A stretch of DNA of 18,936 nt from Alphaproteobacteria bacterium UBA6149 (GCA_002423155.1 DIUV01000009.1:528-19463); one strand, 5' to 3'. Counted from the stretch's first letter, positions 1-7,392 are shown. Program-made: numbers and translations. Notes: generated by a model not told the origin, from the letters alone.

Positions 1-67
1 GGACACAAAAAAGACCGAATTTGTAGCCCCAGATCCCCGCGCAAGGCGGGGATGACGACGGAGAGTG
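1..67 (+). repeat. Dispersed palindromic repeat, copy A
   Basis: The core is a GC-rich inverted repeat, ATCCCCGC-gcaag-GCGGGGAT, followed by GACGACGGAGAGT and preceded by an arm that begins GGACACAAAAAAGACCGAAT. The same layout, with small changes, recurs on the minus strand at 14639-14723, and shorter forms occur at 14724-14756 and 15838-15871. This makes it a dispersed intergenic repeat, not a gene part. The rest of the gap up to 165 holds a small hairpin (CGCCCC-aa-GGGGCG at 130-143) that could serve as the 3' end of the kinase gene on the minus strand, but with no clear T-run. Confidence 0.7.
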
Positions 68-165
68 CTGATATATATTGATAATTTTCCTTGGACAGTA
101 GTGAGCCTTCGCTGGTATGACAAAGCGAACGCCCCAAGGGGCGGGGAATTTAACCCTGAAGTGGA

Positions 166-1740
166 TTAAACCGTTAAATATTTCATCAATATCGCCTGCA
201 ACTGGTGCGGATTAAACGGCTTAGCTATATAATCATTCATCCCTGAATTAATACATTTTTCTCGGTCACCCTTCATTGCATGAGCAGTCATAGCAATAAT
301 CGCAATGTTTTTATCTATCTCGCGCAATTTACGCGTGGCTTCGTAACCATCCATTATTGGCATTTCTACATCCATCAAAATAATCGAATATCTACCAATT
401 TTATATTTTTCTACCGCCTCTTTTCCATTATGCGCCACTTCATAACGATAACCGAAATTATTAAATATCAGCGTCGCCACTAAAATATTCGGCTCATAAT
501 CTTCTACTAATAAAATTGGCAACCGCTCCAAATTAGCGTTCATATCCAGATAAATAATATTTTCCTGATAATGTTTTTCGCTATCACTACCACTGGCTTC
601 TACCGGCAAATTCAGGTGTAAAACAAAAGATGAACCTTTACCAACTACGCTGGTAACGGTAATATGTGCATCCATTAGCTTCGCCAAAGCACGTGAGATT
701 GCCAACCCCAATCCTGTACCACCATATTTACGGGTTATAGAAGAATCCGCTTGCACAAATTTATTAAAAATCAACTCTAATTTATCAGCCTCAATCCCAA
801 TACCTGTATCGGTTACGGTAATGGTGACTTGCTTTTTTCCATTACCTTTTCCGCCATTGGCAAATAGTACCGAAACACTACCTCCTCGTTCGGTAAATTT
901 AACGGCATTCCCAACTAAATTAATCAATATCTGCCGAATACGCCCACTATCGCCCATATAAGTTTTGTATAAACCAGATTCATAATGGGCGATTAAATTC
1001 ACGCCTTTTTGTTGTGCGCGTACCGACATCACACTAATTACCTGGTCCAGCAAACTCGTCATACTAAAAGGCGCAGATTCTAATTCTATCTCCATTGCCT
1101 CCATTTTATCTATATCAAGCAAATCGTTTATTAATAACATTAATGACTCAGAGCTATCTTGCAAAACATCCACACATTGTTTTTGTTTTTTATCTAAGTT
1201 AGTAGTTAATAGGATATGGGTAAGTCCAATCACCGCATTCATTGGTGTGCGAATCTCATGGCTCATATTCGCAAGAAATTCTGATTTGGCTTTATTGGCT
1301 TTCTCTGCCGCCAAAATTGCCATTTCTGCAGTTGCCATCCCTTCTTCGGCAAACTTAGTGGCAATTTCTGCAGTTGCCCGACCACGGTCAGAAACTAATT
1401 GTTTGGCATCGCTACGAAATTTTATTCTATCCGCTATATTAACATTGGTTTTAGCTAAATTTATGGCAATATTGCTCAGACCAAGCGCAGTGTTGTGCGC
1501 GGATTTTTTGGCATCGCGTTGAATAAAAATAAACGCAATAATCAGCCCTAATGAGCAAGAGCCAACTAACAATTCCAGATAACGGTATTCTTCCCCAAAA
1601 TAAAAAGTAAGCAAAAAACGTATGCCGCTCATAAAGAGTATAATATATAGGCAATAATCCAATAGAAAGATTTTTAATCTATCAAATTTAGAAATTAAAT
1701 TAACTTCGGCAACGGGAGGTTTGATAATGTTATCTTGCAT
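166..1740 (-). CDS. Membrane-bound hybrid histidine kinase with C-terminal receiver domain
   Basis: 524 aa. Two hydrophobic stretches at about residues 24-44 and 56-74 suggest an inner-membrane anchor with almost no periplasmic loop. An alanine-rich helical linker (about 80-150) follows. The HisKA H-box SHEIRTP has the phospho-acceptor His at 161. The ATPase domain shows the N-box (INLVGNAVKFT, Asn278), G1 (DTGIGI at 311) and G2 (GGTGLGLAI at 340). A receiver domain (about 407-522) has the acidic pair E413/D414, phospho-acceptor D457, T485 and K508. No Hpt domain is present, so a relay would need a separate Hpt protein or direct back-transfer. The receiver closely resembles the stand-alone receiver at 5844-6260 (shared VEDY, GYxxExA, MDVxM, ITAHA/MTAHA, GMNDYIxKP). 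The gene lies 76 nt downstream of the two-TM gene and may be the last gene of that unit. The stimulus is unknown. Confidence 0.93.
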   Translation of the reverse strand: MQDNIIKPPVAEVNLISKFDRLKIFLLDYCLYIILFMSGIRFLLTFYFGEEYRYLELLVGSCSLGLIIAFIFIQRDAKKSAHNTALGLSNIAINLAKTNVNIADRIKFRSDAKQLVSDRGRATAEIATKFAEEGMATAEMAILAAEKANKAKSEFLANMSHEIRTPMNAVIGLTHILLTTNLDKKQKQCVDVLQDSSESLMLLINDLLDIDKMEAMEIELESAPFSMTSLLDQVISVMSVRAQQKGVNLIAHYESGLYKTYMGDSGRIRQILINLVGNAVKFTERGGSVSVLFANGGKGNGKKQVTITVTDTGIGIEADKLELIFNKFVQADSSITRKYGGTGLGLAISRALAKLMDAHITVTSVVGKGSSFVLHLNLPVEASGSDSEKHYQENIIYLDMNANLERLPILLVEDYEPNILVATLIFNNFGYRYEVAHNGKEAVEKYKIGRYSIILMDVEMPIMDGYEATRKLREIDKNIAIIAMTAHAMKGDREKCINSGMNDYIAKPFNPHQLQAILMKYLTV

Positions 1741-1816
1741 TCTATTTTTCCGTAAAAAATATTTAGGAATGCGGGGATTTTACCGCGACGCGGCTCAATG
1801 CGATTCGTAGATGTAT

Positions 1817-2188
1817 CTATGATTTCATAAATCCTTTGAGAAAATCATCTAATGTATTTACAGTAGCAGAAGTCAATGGAGATTGCTTGAGTAATCGTCG
1901 CGGCATTTGCCGAAGATGCTGTACGCACAATAAAATAACAATACTCAATAATATAATAACTACCATGCTCACCGCACCAGTAATGCACATGCTCATAATC
2001 TGGCTAATTCCATGTCGTAATAAAACGGTATAGATTGCGTATATACCACCAATTAATAATGCACTTAGTACAATGGAAGTAGTAATAATCAAACCAAATA
2101 TCAAAATAATACCTGATAAAAGGCGCTGGAAAAGCCACCTGCCATAAGCCCGTTGTCCAATGCTGACCAGTACAAGTAACTTTTCCAT
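1817..2188 (-). CDS. Small two-TM membrane protein (YqjE-like position)
   Basis: 123 aa with two long hydrophobic segments, about residues 26-52 and 66-90, and a basic C-terminal tail (QHLRQMPRRLLKQ). I do not recognise a catalytic motif. It starts 11 nt after the DUF883 gene on the same strand, so the two are very likely one operon. In enterobacteria the DUF883 gene yqjD is followed by yqjE, a small holin-like membrane protein (DUF1469). The gene order here mimics that pair, but I cannot show homology by eye. An inner-membrane role together with the DUF883 protein is inference from position. Confidence 0.75.
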   Translation of the reverse strand: MEKLLVLVSIGQRAYGRWLFQRLLSGIILIFGLIITTSIVLSALLIGGIYAIYTVLLRHGISQIMSMCITGAVSMVVIILLSIVILLCVQHLRQMPRRLLKQSPLTSATVNTLDDFLKGFMKS

Positions 2189-2199
2189 AAACTTATCTT

Positions 2200-2457
2200 C
2201 TAACGACGAATAAGTGCGCCGAGTAATACCCCAATACTCAGGGCTATAACACTAGAACGAATAGGATTACCACGAATTTCGCTAGTAACATGATCACCTA
2301 CTTGTGAAATTTCATCACTAGCAGAATTAAACATTTCTCTAACCTTGCGACCTGCCTGGCTTGCAGAATTTTGCAAACTATCTTTCGCTGCTTGCGCTGT
2401 ATGGTTCATACCACTGATATGATCACTTTTCATTTCTTCTTTAGCGGTGGTTTGCAT
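2200..2457 (-). CDS. DUF883 (YqjD/ElaB/YgaM-like) membrane-anchored protein
   Basis: 85 aa. The N-terminal 55 residues are polar, alanine-rich and helical. They are followed by GNPIRSS and a C-terminal hydrophobic segment, VIALSIGVLLGALIRR, ending in two Arg. This is the typical DUF883 layout, in which the C-terminal GxxxG segment anchors the protein in the inner membrane. E. coli members are stationary-phase, ribosome-associated proteins. A good Shine-Dalgarno, GAAGGAGA, lies about 7 nt before the ATG. A TTTATA-N5-TTTATG direct repeat lies 88 nt upstream (2546-2562), shared with three other units here. It is first in a likely operon with the two-TM gene at 1817-2188. The family call is fairly sure; a role in envelope or stationary-phase stress is inferred. 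Confidence 0.85.
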   Translation of the reverse strand: MQTTAKEEMKSDHISGMNHTAQAAKDSLQNSASQAGRKVREMFNSASDEISQVGDHVTSEIRGNPIRSSVIALSIGVLLGALIRR

Positions 2458-2545
2458 AATTTTTCTCCTTCAATATTTTGTGCTAGATTGCCCAGCTAAA
2501 TTGGCAGGTTAGCTACAAAGATACGATGCGAGTAAAGAGATTGTA

Positions 2546-2562
2546 CATAAAGAAGTTATAAA
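2546..2562 (-). promoter_or_regulatory. Predicted KdpE-type direct-repeat box, upstream of DUF883 gene
   Basis: Minus-strand sequence TTTATAACTTCTTTATG, i.e. TTTATA-ACTTC-TTTATG: two 6-nt half-sites with an 11-nt period, as OmpR/PhoB-family regulators use. It differs from the sites at 5808-5824 and 8373-8389 at only four positions, all transitions. It lies 88 nt before the ATG and overlaps the last codons and stop of the KdpD-like kinase gene. Confidence 0.5.
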
Positions 2563-3317
2563 GAACCAAAACGTAAGCTAAATACCGCCCCCACTTTGTC
2601 ACTACGGTTACTCACGCTAATAGTGCCACCCAACAATTTCATAATTTCACGGCAGATGGGTAAGCCTAATCCCGTACCTGCATTTTGTTTGTCTTGTGTT
2701 GAAAAACGCTCATATTTAGAAAATATTTTTTCTTGTCTCGCATCGGAAATTCCCATGCCATTATCTTTTATACGTATCTCTACTTCATTGGCTATTTTTT
2801 CATATTCTATGATAATTTCTGATTGGTTTGTACAATATTTAGCAGCATTATCCAAAATAATTGACATAGCTCGTGATAGTAACAAACCATCGGTAGTTAT
2901 TTTTACCTCACCCGACAGGTCTTTTACCACAATACTACATTCTTCCAATCTTTGCCGCATCAACATCAAGCAATCAGCAATTACCAAACCAATAATACAA
3001 ATTTCTGGTTTTGTTTTTACTACACCAGACTCAAGTTTTGCCATATCCAGAATATTAGTAATAAAACTATCCAAACGATAACCCTCTTGCAGAGCGGTTT
3101 TTATCAATACGTCTTTTTGTTCATTAGATAATTTATGCTTAGTACGCTCATAGATTTCCAACGAGCCAATTACACAAGATAAGGGAGTTTTTAAATCATG
3201 GGAAACTGAGGTAAGAATATTACGATGTAATTTTTCTCGCTCATGTTCAAGATGAGTTTTTTTATATTCGCAATCATACTTTGCATCACAGTTATATTCT
3301 GTTTCATTTGGTTTCAT
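2556..3317 (-). CDS. Soluble KdpD-like sensor histidine kinase (transmitter only)
   Basis: 253 aa. It has only a transmitter: a short charged N-terminus, then HisKA with SHDLKTP (His40), N-box LDNAAKY (Asn157), G1 DNGMG (185-189) and G2 AGTGLGL (213-219). The SHDLKTPLSxxxGSLEIY context is characteristic of KdpD kinases. The KdpD, USP and four-TM sensor domains of full-length KdpD (about 900 aa) are absent, and there is no TM segment. It must therefore be a cytoplasmic kinase that gets its input from a partner. The ATG is preceded in frame by a TAG five codons upstream and has no clear Shine-Dalgarno, so translation may be weak. The likely partner is the KdpE-like regulator at 8394-9089, about 5 kb away on the same strand. 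A truncated remnant is possible, but all catalytic boxes are intact. Confidence 0.88.
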   Translation of the reverse strand: MKPNETEYNCDAKYDCEYKKTHLEHEREKLHRNILTSVSHDLKTPLSCVIGSLEIYERTKHKLSNEQKDVLIKTALQEGYRLDSFITNILDMAKLESGVVKTKPEICIIGLVIADCLMLMRQRLEECSIVVKDLSGEVKITTDGLLLSRAMSIILDNAAKYCTNQSEIIIEYEKIANEVEIRIKDNGMGISDARQEKIFSKYERFSTQDKQNAGTGLGLPICREIMKLLGGTISVSNRSDKVGAVFSLRFGSL

Positions 3318-3341
3318 GTTTGGGGAGACTGCCTAACTAAA

Positions 3342-3379
3342 TTATCCCCCACTCTCTATTTAAAGAGAATGGGGGATAA
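3342..3379 (-). terminator. Hairpin between collagen-like gene and kinase gene
   Basis: TTATCCCCCA (3342-3351) pairs perfectly with TGGGGGATAA (3370-3379), and the stem continues as TCTCT/AGAGA after one mismatch. Downstream on the minus strand is only a short T-rich tract (TTTAGTT). It probably ends the YfdX-collagen transcript. It lies just upstream of the kinase gene. Confidence 0.6.
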
Positions 3380-3395
3380 ATATTTTAATGAAAAA

Positions 3396-3755
3396 CTATT
3401 TAACTATCACAGTGGTAGTTCCATTACCAGAGCCAGCATTACCTTTTGCTCCTGTGCTACCAGTGCTGCCTCTATTGCCCTTAGCACCAGTTGCGCCTGT
3501 ATAACCAGTCGCACCAGTTTCACCAATATTACCCTGATTGCCCGTTGCCCCAGTTTCGCCAATATTTCCCTGATTACCAGTAGCACCAGTTGCACCCATA
3601 TTGCCAGTATTTCCCTGATTACCCGTTGCGCCTGTATCACCAGTATAACCAGTATTTCCCTGATTACCCGGCTCACCTTTAGGACCAGCAGGCCCAACAC
3701 ATGCAGCCAAAGCAACACTCAAAGCAATTAAAGTTAGTTTCGTATGATTTTTCAT
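3396..3755 (-). CDS. Collagen-like (Gly-X-Y) lipoprotein
   Basis: 119 aa. A signal peptide ends in the lipobox LAAC (Cys19), so the mature protein should be lipid-anchored. From Gly21 to Gly108 there is an unbroken run of 30 Gly-X-Y triplets, rich in GAT, GNQ, GNT, GNI and GET. A short tail (GNGTTTVIVK) ends in a beta-like strand. Proline is nearly confined to the first triplets (PAGPKGEP), and Thr dominates the Y position, as in many bacterial collagen-like proteins that form triple helices without hydroxyproline. The Shine-Dalgarno AAGGA lies 8 nt before the ATG. The gene sits 34 nt downstream of the YfdX gene and is probably co-transcribed with it. A surface stalk, adhesion or matrix role is likely but unproven. 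Repeat number may vary between strains through slippage. Confidence 0.88.
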   Translation of the reverse strand: MKNHTKLTLIALSVALAACVGPAGPKGEPGNQGNTGYTGDTGATGNQGNTGNMGATGATGNQGNIGETGATGNQGNIGETGATGYTGATGAKGNRGSTGSTGAKGNAGSGNGTTTVIVK

Positions 3756-3789
3756 CAGGTTATTCCTTATTATGTTTATATAAATTTTA

Positions 3790-4671
3790 TTATTTATCTT
3801 GCGACCAAGTTTTCAACTCACTCCACCATTTATCCAATTTTTTATCGGCTTTTTGAATCATGCTTGGATCTTTTTTAGTAATATAAGTCTGCAAATCGCT
3901 TACATCTTTACGAATTGCAATAATATTTGGTTGATGAGTTTTATAAGTATCGCTTTTTTGCATTTCGTCTAAGGCTTCATCGGCATGTTTCAATGCATAA
4001 CTAGCACCAGCGTAATTTTTTCCAGCAATAAAATTCCGCGCCAAGGCAATATTATCACGCGCTTTATCACTCGGAACTGCCATTTTACTATCTACTGTTA
4101 CAATCGCATCAGTCAATTTGGCAAGTGTAATATCTGCCGCTTTCAAATCACCTGCAGCAATAGATTTTTCAGTTTCGCTTAAAAATTCTTCAGCTTTATC
4201 ATTAGTCAAATCCAAAGTTAGATACACAATATCAGCATCGGTAACTGCTAAATCATTTACTGCCCAAATAGGTCCATTACTCATTTTTTTCACCTGCACG
4301 GGACCAGTTTGAATAGGGAAATAATGATATTTATATTCAGTATCATACTGATAAACAATTCGCCCAGATTCAACCGCTGTAATCCGACGTTGTTCCGCCG
4401 TAACGCTCTTAATAACTGCCACCATATTACGTGCTTGAGTAATATGTTGACTAGCTAAGTCAGAATTTTTCATCGCTAATGCCACGCGAGCATAATTCAC
4501 ATGCTCAACAAAGCTACTCGCCGCCACTCGAGGATCTGCCAAAGCTTCTTTGCTTATGGGGGTAGTAGCAGTATTTACGGTACTAGTAGTAATGTTATCC
4601 GCAGCATAAGCTTGGCTAAACATCAAACTCGTACTAATTGCCGAGCTCATAATAAATATTTTAGTTTTCAT
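3790..4671 (-). CDS. YfdX family periplasmic protein
   Basis: 293 aa from the chosen start. The ATG at 4671 is preferred over an in-frame ATG 87 nt upstream because AAGGA lies 8 nt before it and it begins a clean signal peptide (MKTKIFIMSSAISTSLMFSQAYA, probable cut after Ala23). The mature part has the YfdX signature near residues 39-90 (ISKEALADPRVAASSFVEHV, then helices with ITQARNMVAVI) and further paired helices to the end. YfdX proteins are soluble periplasmic helical proteins; the E. coli one belongs to the EvgA-controlled acid-stress operon. This one is longer than the roughly 211-aa E. coli protein. A hairpin lies in its 5' region (4709-4783). The collagen-like lipoprotein gene follows directly. 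Confidence 0.87.
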   Translation of the reverse strand: MKTKIFIMSSAISTSLMFSQAYAADNITTSTVNTATTPISKEALADPRVAASSFVEHVNYARVALAMKNSDLASQHITQARNMVAVIKSVTAEQRRITAVESGRIVYQYDTEYKYHYFPIQTGPVQVKKMSNGPIWAVNDLAVTDADIVYLTLDLTNDKAEEFLSETEKSIAAGDLKAADITLAKLTDAIVTVDSKMAVPSDKARDNIALARNFIAGKNYAGASYALKHADEALDEMQKSDTYKTHQPNIIAIRKDVSDLQTYITKKDPSMIQKADKKLDKWWSELKTWSQDK

Positions 4672-4708
4672 TTGGGTATTCCTTTTATAATAGTTATTAA
4701 TTTTATGA

Positions 4709-4792
4709 GGCTGCTTGCGTTTCTCTACCATGCAAACAAAAATGGCTTCCAAGTTCACGTATGGCAGAGAAACGCAAGCAGCCCCTTTTTTT
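4709..4792 (+). ncRNA. Strong hairpin plus T-run: terminator or end of a small RNA
   Basis: GGCTGCTTGCGTTTCTCT (4709-4726) is perfectly complementary to AGAGAAACGCAAGCAGCC (4766-4783). The 39-nt loop contains a smaller CCAT/ATGG pair. On the plus strand the stem is followed by CC and seven T, the form of an intrinsic terminator, but no plus-strand gene precedes it. On the minus strand the flank is only TCATAAAATT. It could end a plus-strand small RNA antisense to the OmpA-YfdX gap. It could instead separate or process the minus-strand OmpA and YfdX messages. Confidence 0.4.
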
Positions 4793-4807
4793 AGTAGAGA
4801 GCTAATT

Positions 4808-5449
4808 TTATTTAGCTTCCATCTCGCGATACTGAATTTCCAACGTCACACGGCGATCTTTTTGCAAGCAAGAAATCAATGCTTTACGTTTCATTCCGTT
4901 GGCACATTGGGTAACGCTAGTGCTTTCCCCCAACCAACGTGTTTTTGCCACTGAAGTATTTAAATATCCGTGTTTTTTAAGATATTTCTCCACTGCCTTA
5001 GCGCGTTTTTGTGATAATTTATCATTATAACCAGCATTACCAATTCTATCCGCATAACCGACAATACTAACGCCACTAATATCGTTACTAGATTTCAAAG
5101 TATTTGCGAGTGTATCTAGTTTTGCATCTTCACCAGCGCTTATTTTTGCTTTATTAAAATCAAAATAAACTGTTCGTGCTTCATCTTCGATTATAGTATG
5201 CGGTACTGCGGCGATTTGCTCTGGCTCTGGTTCTTGAGCTTGCGCCTGAACCTCTTGTCTTGGGGCAATGCCACATTCATCTGCTTTTGATGACCATTTA
5301 GTGCGCACACAATTACCAAAACTATTAGTAATAACCTGTGCACGCCAGTCATGCACCACATCGCGATTATCTGCCGTAGCAGCATTAGCAACAGCACTAA
5401 AAACTAGCCCAGCCAAGATAGTAGTTGCAAAAAATATATGATTTTTCAT
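4808..5449 (-). CDS. OmpA-family peptidoglycan-binding protein
   Basis: 213 aa. A signal peptide ends at AVANA (about residue 23). Residues 24-90 form a linker with two Cys (47, 59) and a Glu/Gln/Pro-rich stretch. The OmpA C-terminal domain (about 93-206) begins with TVYFDFNKAKI and contains GYADRIG (Asp134) and LSQKRAKAV (Arg149), the Asp/Arg pair that grips meso-diaminopimelate in this family. Two further Cys (182, 194) sit in the loop typical of Proteobacterial OmpA domains and probably form a disulphide. There is no beta-barrel, so this is a periplasmic protein that tethers to peptidoglycan. A Shine-Dalgarno (AGAAGAGA) lies in the 14-nt gap after the upstream small membrane gene, so the two form one transcript. 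Confidence 0.92.
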   Translation of the reverse strand: MKNHIFFATTILAGLVFSAVANAATADNRDVVHDWRAQVITNSFGNCVRTKWSSKADECGIAPRQEVQAQAQEPEPEQIAAVPHTIIEDEARTVYFDFNKAKISAGEDAKLDTLANTLKSSNDISGVSIVGYADRIGNAGYNDKLSQKRAKAVEKYLKKHGYLNTSVAKTRWLGESTSVTQCANGMKRKALISCLQKDRRVTLEIQYREMEAK

Positions 5450-5463
5450 GATGTTTTCTCTTC

Positions 5464-5724
5464 TTAATTTCTAGGTTGATTAGTAGCTTTTTTTAAATCC
5501 TCTTTTGCATCACCAGCAGCATCTTCTAATTTATCTGCTGGAGTACGATTTTCTAATTGCCGAGCGGCTTTATCTACGCCTTTAGGTAATTCATTTACCG
5601 CATCGCTCATTTTTTGAGCTGGGCTTCGTTGATCAGGAGCGTTGAGCACATAATAGGCAACAAGGATAATGATGATTACCAAAACCCCCGTAGCTAAAAT
5701 TTTTCCTGTAGGTTGTTTGGTCAT
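5464..5724 (-). CDS. Small membrane-anchored amphipathic protein, function unknown
   Basis: 86 aa. One N-terminal TM (about residues 8-27) is followed by a charged helical region with two similar units: SPAQKMSDAVNELPKGVDKA, then TPADKLEDAAGDAKEDLKKA. The units resemble amphipathic, apolipoprotein-like repeats. I recall similar small proteins next to envelope genes in alphaproteobacteria but know no assigned function. Shine-Dalgarno AAGGA is 9 nt before the ATG. It is first in an operon with the OmpA-family gene. A TTTACG-N5-CTTATA direct repeat lies 83 nt upstream. A role in envelope stress is inferred from these neighbours. Confidence 0.8.
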   Translation of the reverse strand: MTKQPTGKILATGVLVIIIILVAYYVLNAPDQRSPAQKMSDAVNELPKGVDKAARQLENRTPADKLEDAAGDAKEDLKKATNQPRN

Positions 5725-5807
5725 GAGAGATATTCCTTATCAACTTGGTTACCCCTAATATCTACTGACTAGCATGTCATTTTTCGATACGGAGATAGCT
5801 TGATTTG

Positions 5808-5824
5808 TATAAGGAAGTCGTAAA
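5808..5824 (-). promoter_or_regulatory. Predicted KdpE-type direct-repeat box, upstream of anchored protein-OmpA operon
   Basis: Minus-strand TTTACGACTTCCTTATA, identical over all 17 positions to the site at 8373-8389. It lies 83 nt before the ATG of the operon's first gene. The flanks of the two copies differ, so this is not just part of a longer duplication. Confidence 0.6.
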
Positions 5825-5843
5825 ATTATTCTTGAGAGAGCGG

Positions 5844-6260
5844 CTACAGCAAAGCTAGTTTCTTAGCCAATATATCTGGATGTAAAGGCTTGCTGATATA
5901 ATCATTCATTCCTGCTTTTAAACATCTATCTCTATCACCTGCCAAAGCATGGGCAGTAATCGCAATAATAATATTCTCTTGCGTTAAAGTTCCTTTAAAT
6001 TCCAATTCCCGAATAATCTTCGTGGCTTCAAAACCATCAATATCTTGCATTTGCACATCCATCAAAATAGCCAGAAAATGCTGCGGTGCGGTCAATAATT
6101 TTTCTATTGCGGCATGACCAGAATCCGCCGTTTCTACCTTATAACCTAAATGCTCCAATATCAAAGTTCCTACCAACATCCCCGCAGGATAATCTTCTAC
6201 CAACAGGATAATTTTTTGTTGGCTTACAGCTTTTGTAGGCATATTCAAAATCTGGCTCAT
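5844..6260 (-). CDS. Single-domain response regulator (CheY-like)
   Basis: 138 aa from the chosen start. The reading frame is open further upstream, but that part overlaps the end of the LpxR gene. The ATG at 6260 comes one base after the LpxR stop (TGACATG), which suggests translational coupling. The protein is a bare receiver: E22/D23, phospho-acceptor D68 (LMDVQM), T102 (ITAHA) and K124 (SKPL). It has no output domain. It strongly resembles the receiver of the hybrid kinase at 166-1740, so it probably arose from such a hybrid kinase or shares its partner. A second ATG seven codons further in (6242) is a possible alternative start. Confidence 0.87.
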   Translation of the reverse strand: MSQILNMPTKAVSQQKIILLVEDYPAGMLVGTLILEHLGYKVETADSGHAAIEKLLTAPQHFLAILMDVQMQDIDGFEATKIIRELEFKGTLTQENIIIAITAHALAGDRDRCLKAGMNDYISKPLHPDILAKKLALL

Positions 6261-6261
6261 G

Positions 6262-7296
6262 TCAAAACCGACTAGAAAGGGTAACCACCCCAAATATTGG
6301 TGCATGCTTTTGCGTATCATATTCTTTGCTGGTAAATACTTGCGTATAAGAAACCCTGGTTTCGCCATAAGTCAAAGCGGCACCGACTTGCAAACTACTA
6401 ACCAAATATTTTTTATCGACACTAGCACTATCTTTAAAACTATTACCATCTAAAAATATATTCCGCGCCACCACATTTTCACCAATAGTAGTAAATAAAT
6501 AACCACCTAATTCTTGTGTAGGAATAAAAAAATCTGACCCCGGTAAACTTGGACGAATCCGCGGAGGTCCGTAATCGGCAGGCAAATCAAATCCCAAACG
6601 AAAAGTTGCCCCAATTGAGGCATCACTATTCACATTCCCAAGATTCACTCCCACATGCGGCGTAATATCTGCCCCCAACCCAAAAGGAGATGCCTCAATA
6701 ATTCCTCGCCATTTACGCTCATAGGTCAAAATAATTCCCGGTTCATCTTTTAACTGATGCTCCCAACCTTGCGCACGTTTGTCATTAATAGCATCATGCA
6801 CAAAATCCTGTGTTTGCTTCGCCAGCGCAGAAGGACCGACCACCCCCAAAGTTAACATCACATTATCCAGTGTATTGCCCGTATCCGACACCATCCCCAC
6901 CGAACCATAAAGCCAGCCAGCATAAGGATGATCACCCGGCAAATAATTTTTACTAACCGTATCCTCAGGAGTAAACATACTTTGCCCAGCAGCAATACTA
7001 ATGCGTTTTCTCCCCGAACTCGCCAATGGCAATATATTTGCTACGGAGCGCGACCAGCTGGGCATATTTTCTTCCGAGGATATCCAGGAAAAACGTATGC
7101 CGTTAGTATAATCTCTATCCGACTTTGCAAAAATGTCATTTTCTACAACAATATTAAAAACCCCTTTATCATCTTCTACTTTTTGCTCCCCCTCTGCCCA
7201 AACAGGATTACTGCTCATTACAACTAAAATACTTAGAAGAATTTTTCTCCGCGTAACACGCGTAAACTTAAGAAATACTAGAGAAGATTTTTGCAT
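6262..7296 (-). CDS. lpxR: LpxR-family lipid A 3'-O-deacylase (outer membrane)
   Basis: 344 aa. A signal peptide with basic N-region (TRRK) ends near PVWA (34). The rest has beta-barrel alternation and a C-terminal Phe (VTLSSRF), the outer-membrane sorting signal. Family motifs of DUF2219/LpxR are clear: VENDIF (52-56), DRDYTNG (60-66), GDHPYAGW (121-128), FVHDAI (165-170, with His167 a good candidate for the catalytic His) and GWEHQLKDEPG (177-187). LpxR in Salmonella is a calcium-dependent enzyme that removes the 3'-acyloxyacyl group of lipid A. No strong Shine-Dalgarno is visible before the ATG. The gene lies about 100 nt downstream of the 49-aa ORF, with a hairpin between, and is coupled to a receiver-domain gene. 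The symbol is by family; activity is untested. Confidence 0.88.
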   Translation of the reverse strand: MQKSSLVFLKFTRVTRRKILLSILVVMSSNPVWAEGEQKVEDDKGVFNIVVENDIFAKSDRDYTNGIRFSWISSEENMPSWSRSVANILPLASSGRKRISIAAGQSMFTPEDTVSKNYLPGDHPYAGWLYGSVGMVSDTGNTLDNVMLTLGVVGPSALAKQTQDFVHDAINDKRAQGWEHQLKDEPGIILTYERKWRGIIEASPFGLGADITPHVGVNLGNVNSDASIGATFRLGFDLPADYGPPRIRPSLPGSDFFIPTQELGGYLFTTIGENVVARNIFLDGNSFKDSASVDKKYLVSSLQVGAALTYGETRVSYTQVFTSKEYDTQKHAPIFGVVTLSSRF

Positions 7297-7324
7297 GATA
7301 AATACTATTATTTGTAAGATTTAT

Positions 7325-7354
7325 GGGGCGTAAGATAAAAATATCTTACGCCCC
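7325..7354. terminator. Perfect 13-bp hairpin between 49-aa ORF and lpxR
   Basis: GGGGCGTAAGATA (7325-7337) pairs with TATCTTACGCCCC (7342-7354) around an AAAA loop. There is no long T-run on either side (TTT on plus, ATAAAT on minus). It could be a leaky terminator or attenuator that lowers lpxR expression from the upstream promoter. Confidence 0.55.
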
Positions 7355-7392
7355 CTTTGCCGTACTTGCTAGACTTTAAATATTAAGAAAAA

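Noticed and set aside
3396..3690. CRISPR array in the short repeats
   Set aside because: The repeats are codon-level Gly-X-Y units inside a signal-peptide protein, with no uniform spacers and no cas genes.
3243..3731. Plus- and alternative-frame ORFs over the collagen-like gene (162 aa and 103 aa)
   Set aside because: They are open only because the Gly-X-Y repeat has a regular codon pattern. They have no ribosome site, and the lipobox frame explains the region.
4672..4758. N-terminal extension of the YfdX gene
   Set aside because: It would put 29 residues before a good signal peptide and run through a strong hairpin. The inner ATG has the AAGGA site.
6261..6368. Extension of the receiver gene into lpxR
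   Set aside because: It overlaps the conserved C-terminus of lpxR (ending VTLSSRF), and a receiver domain needs no such N-terminus.
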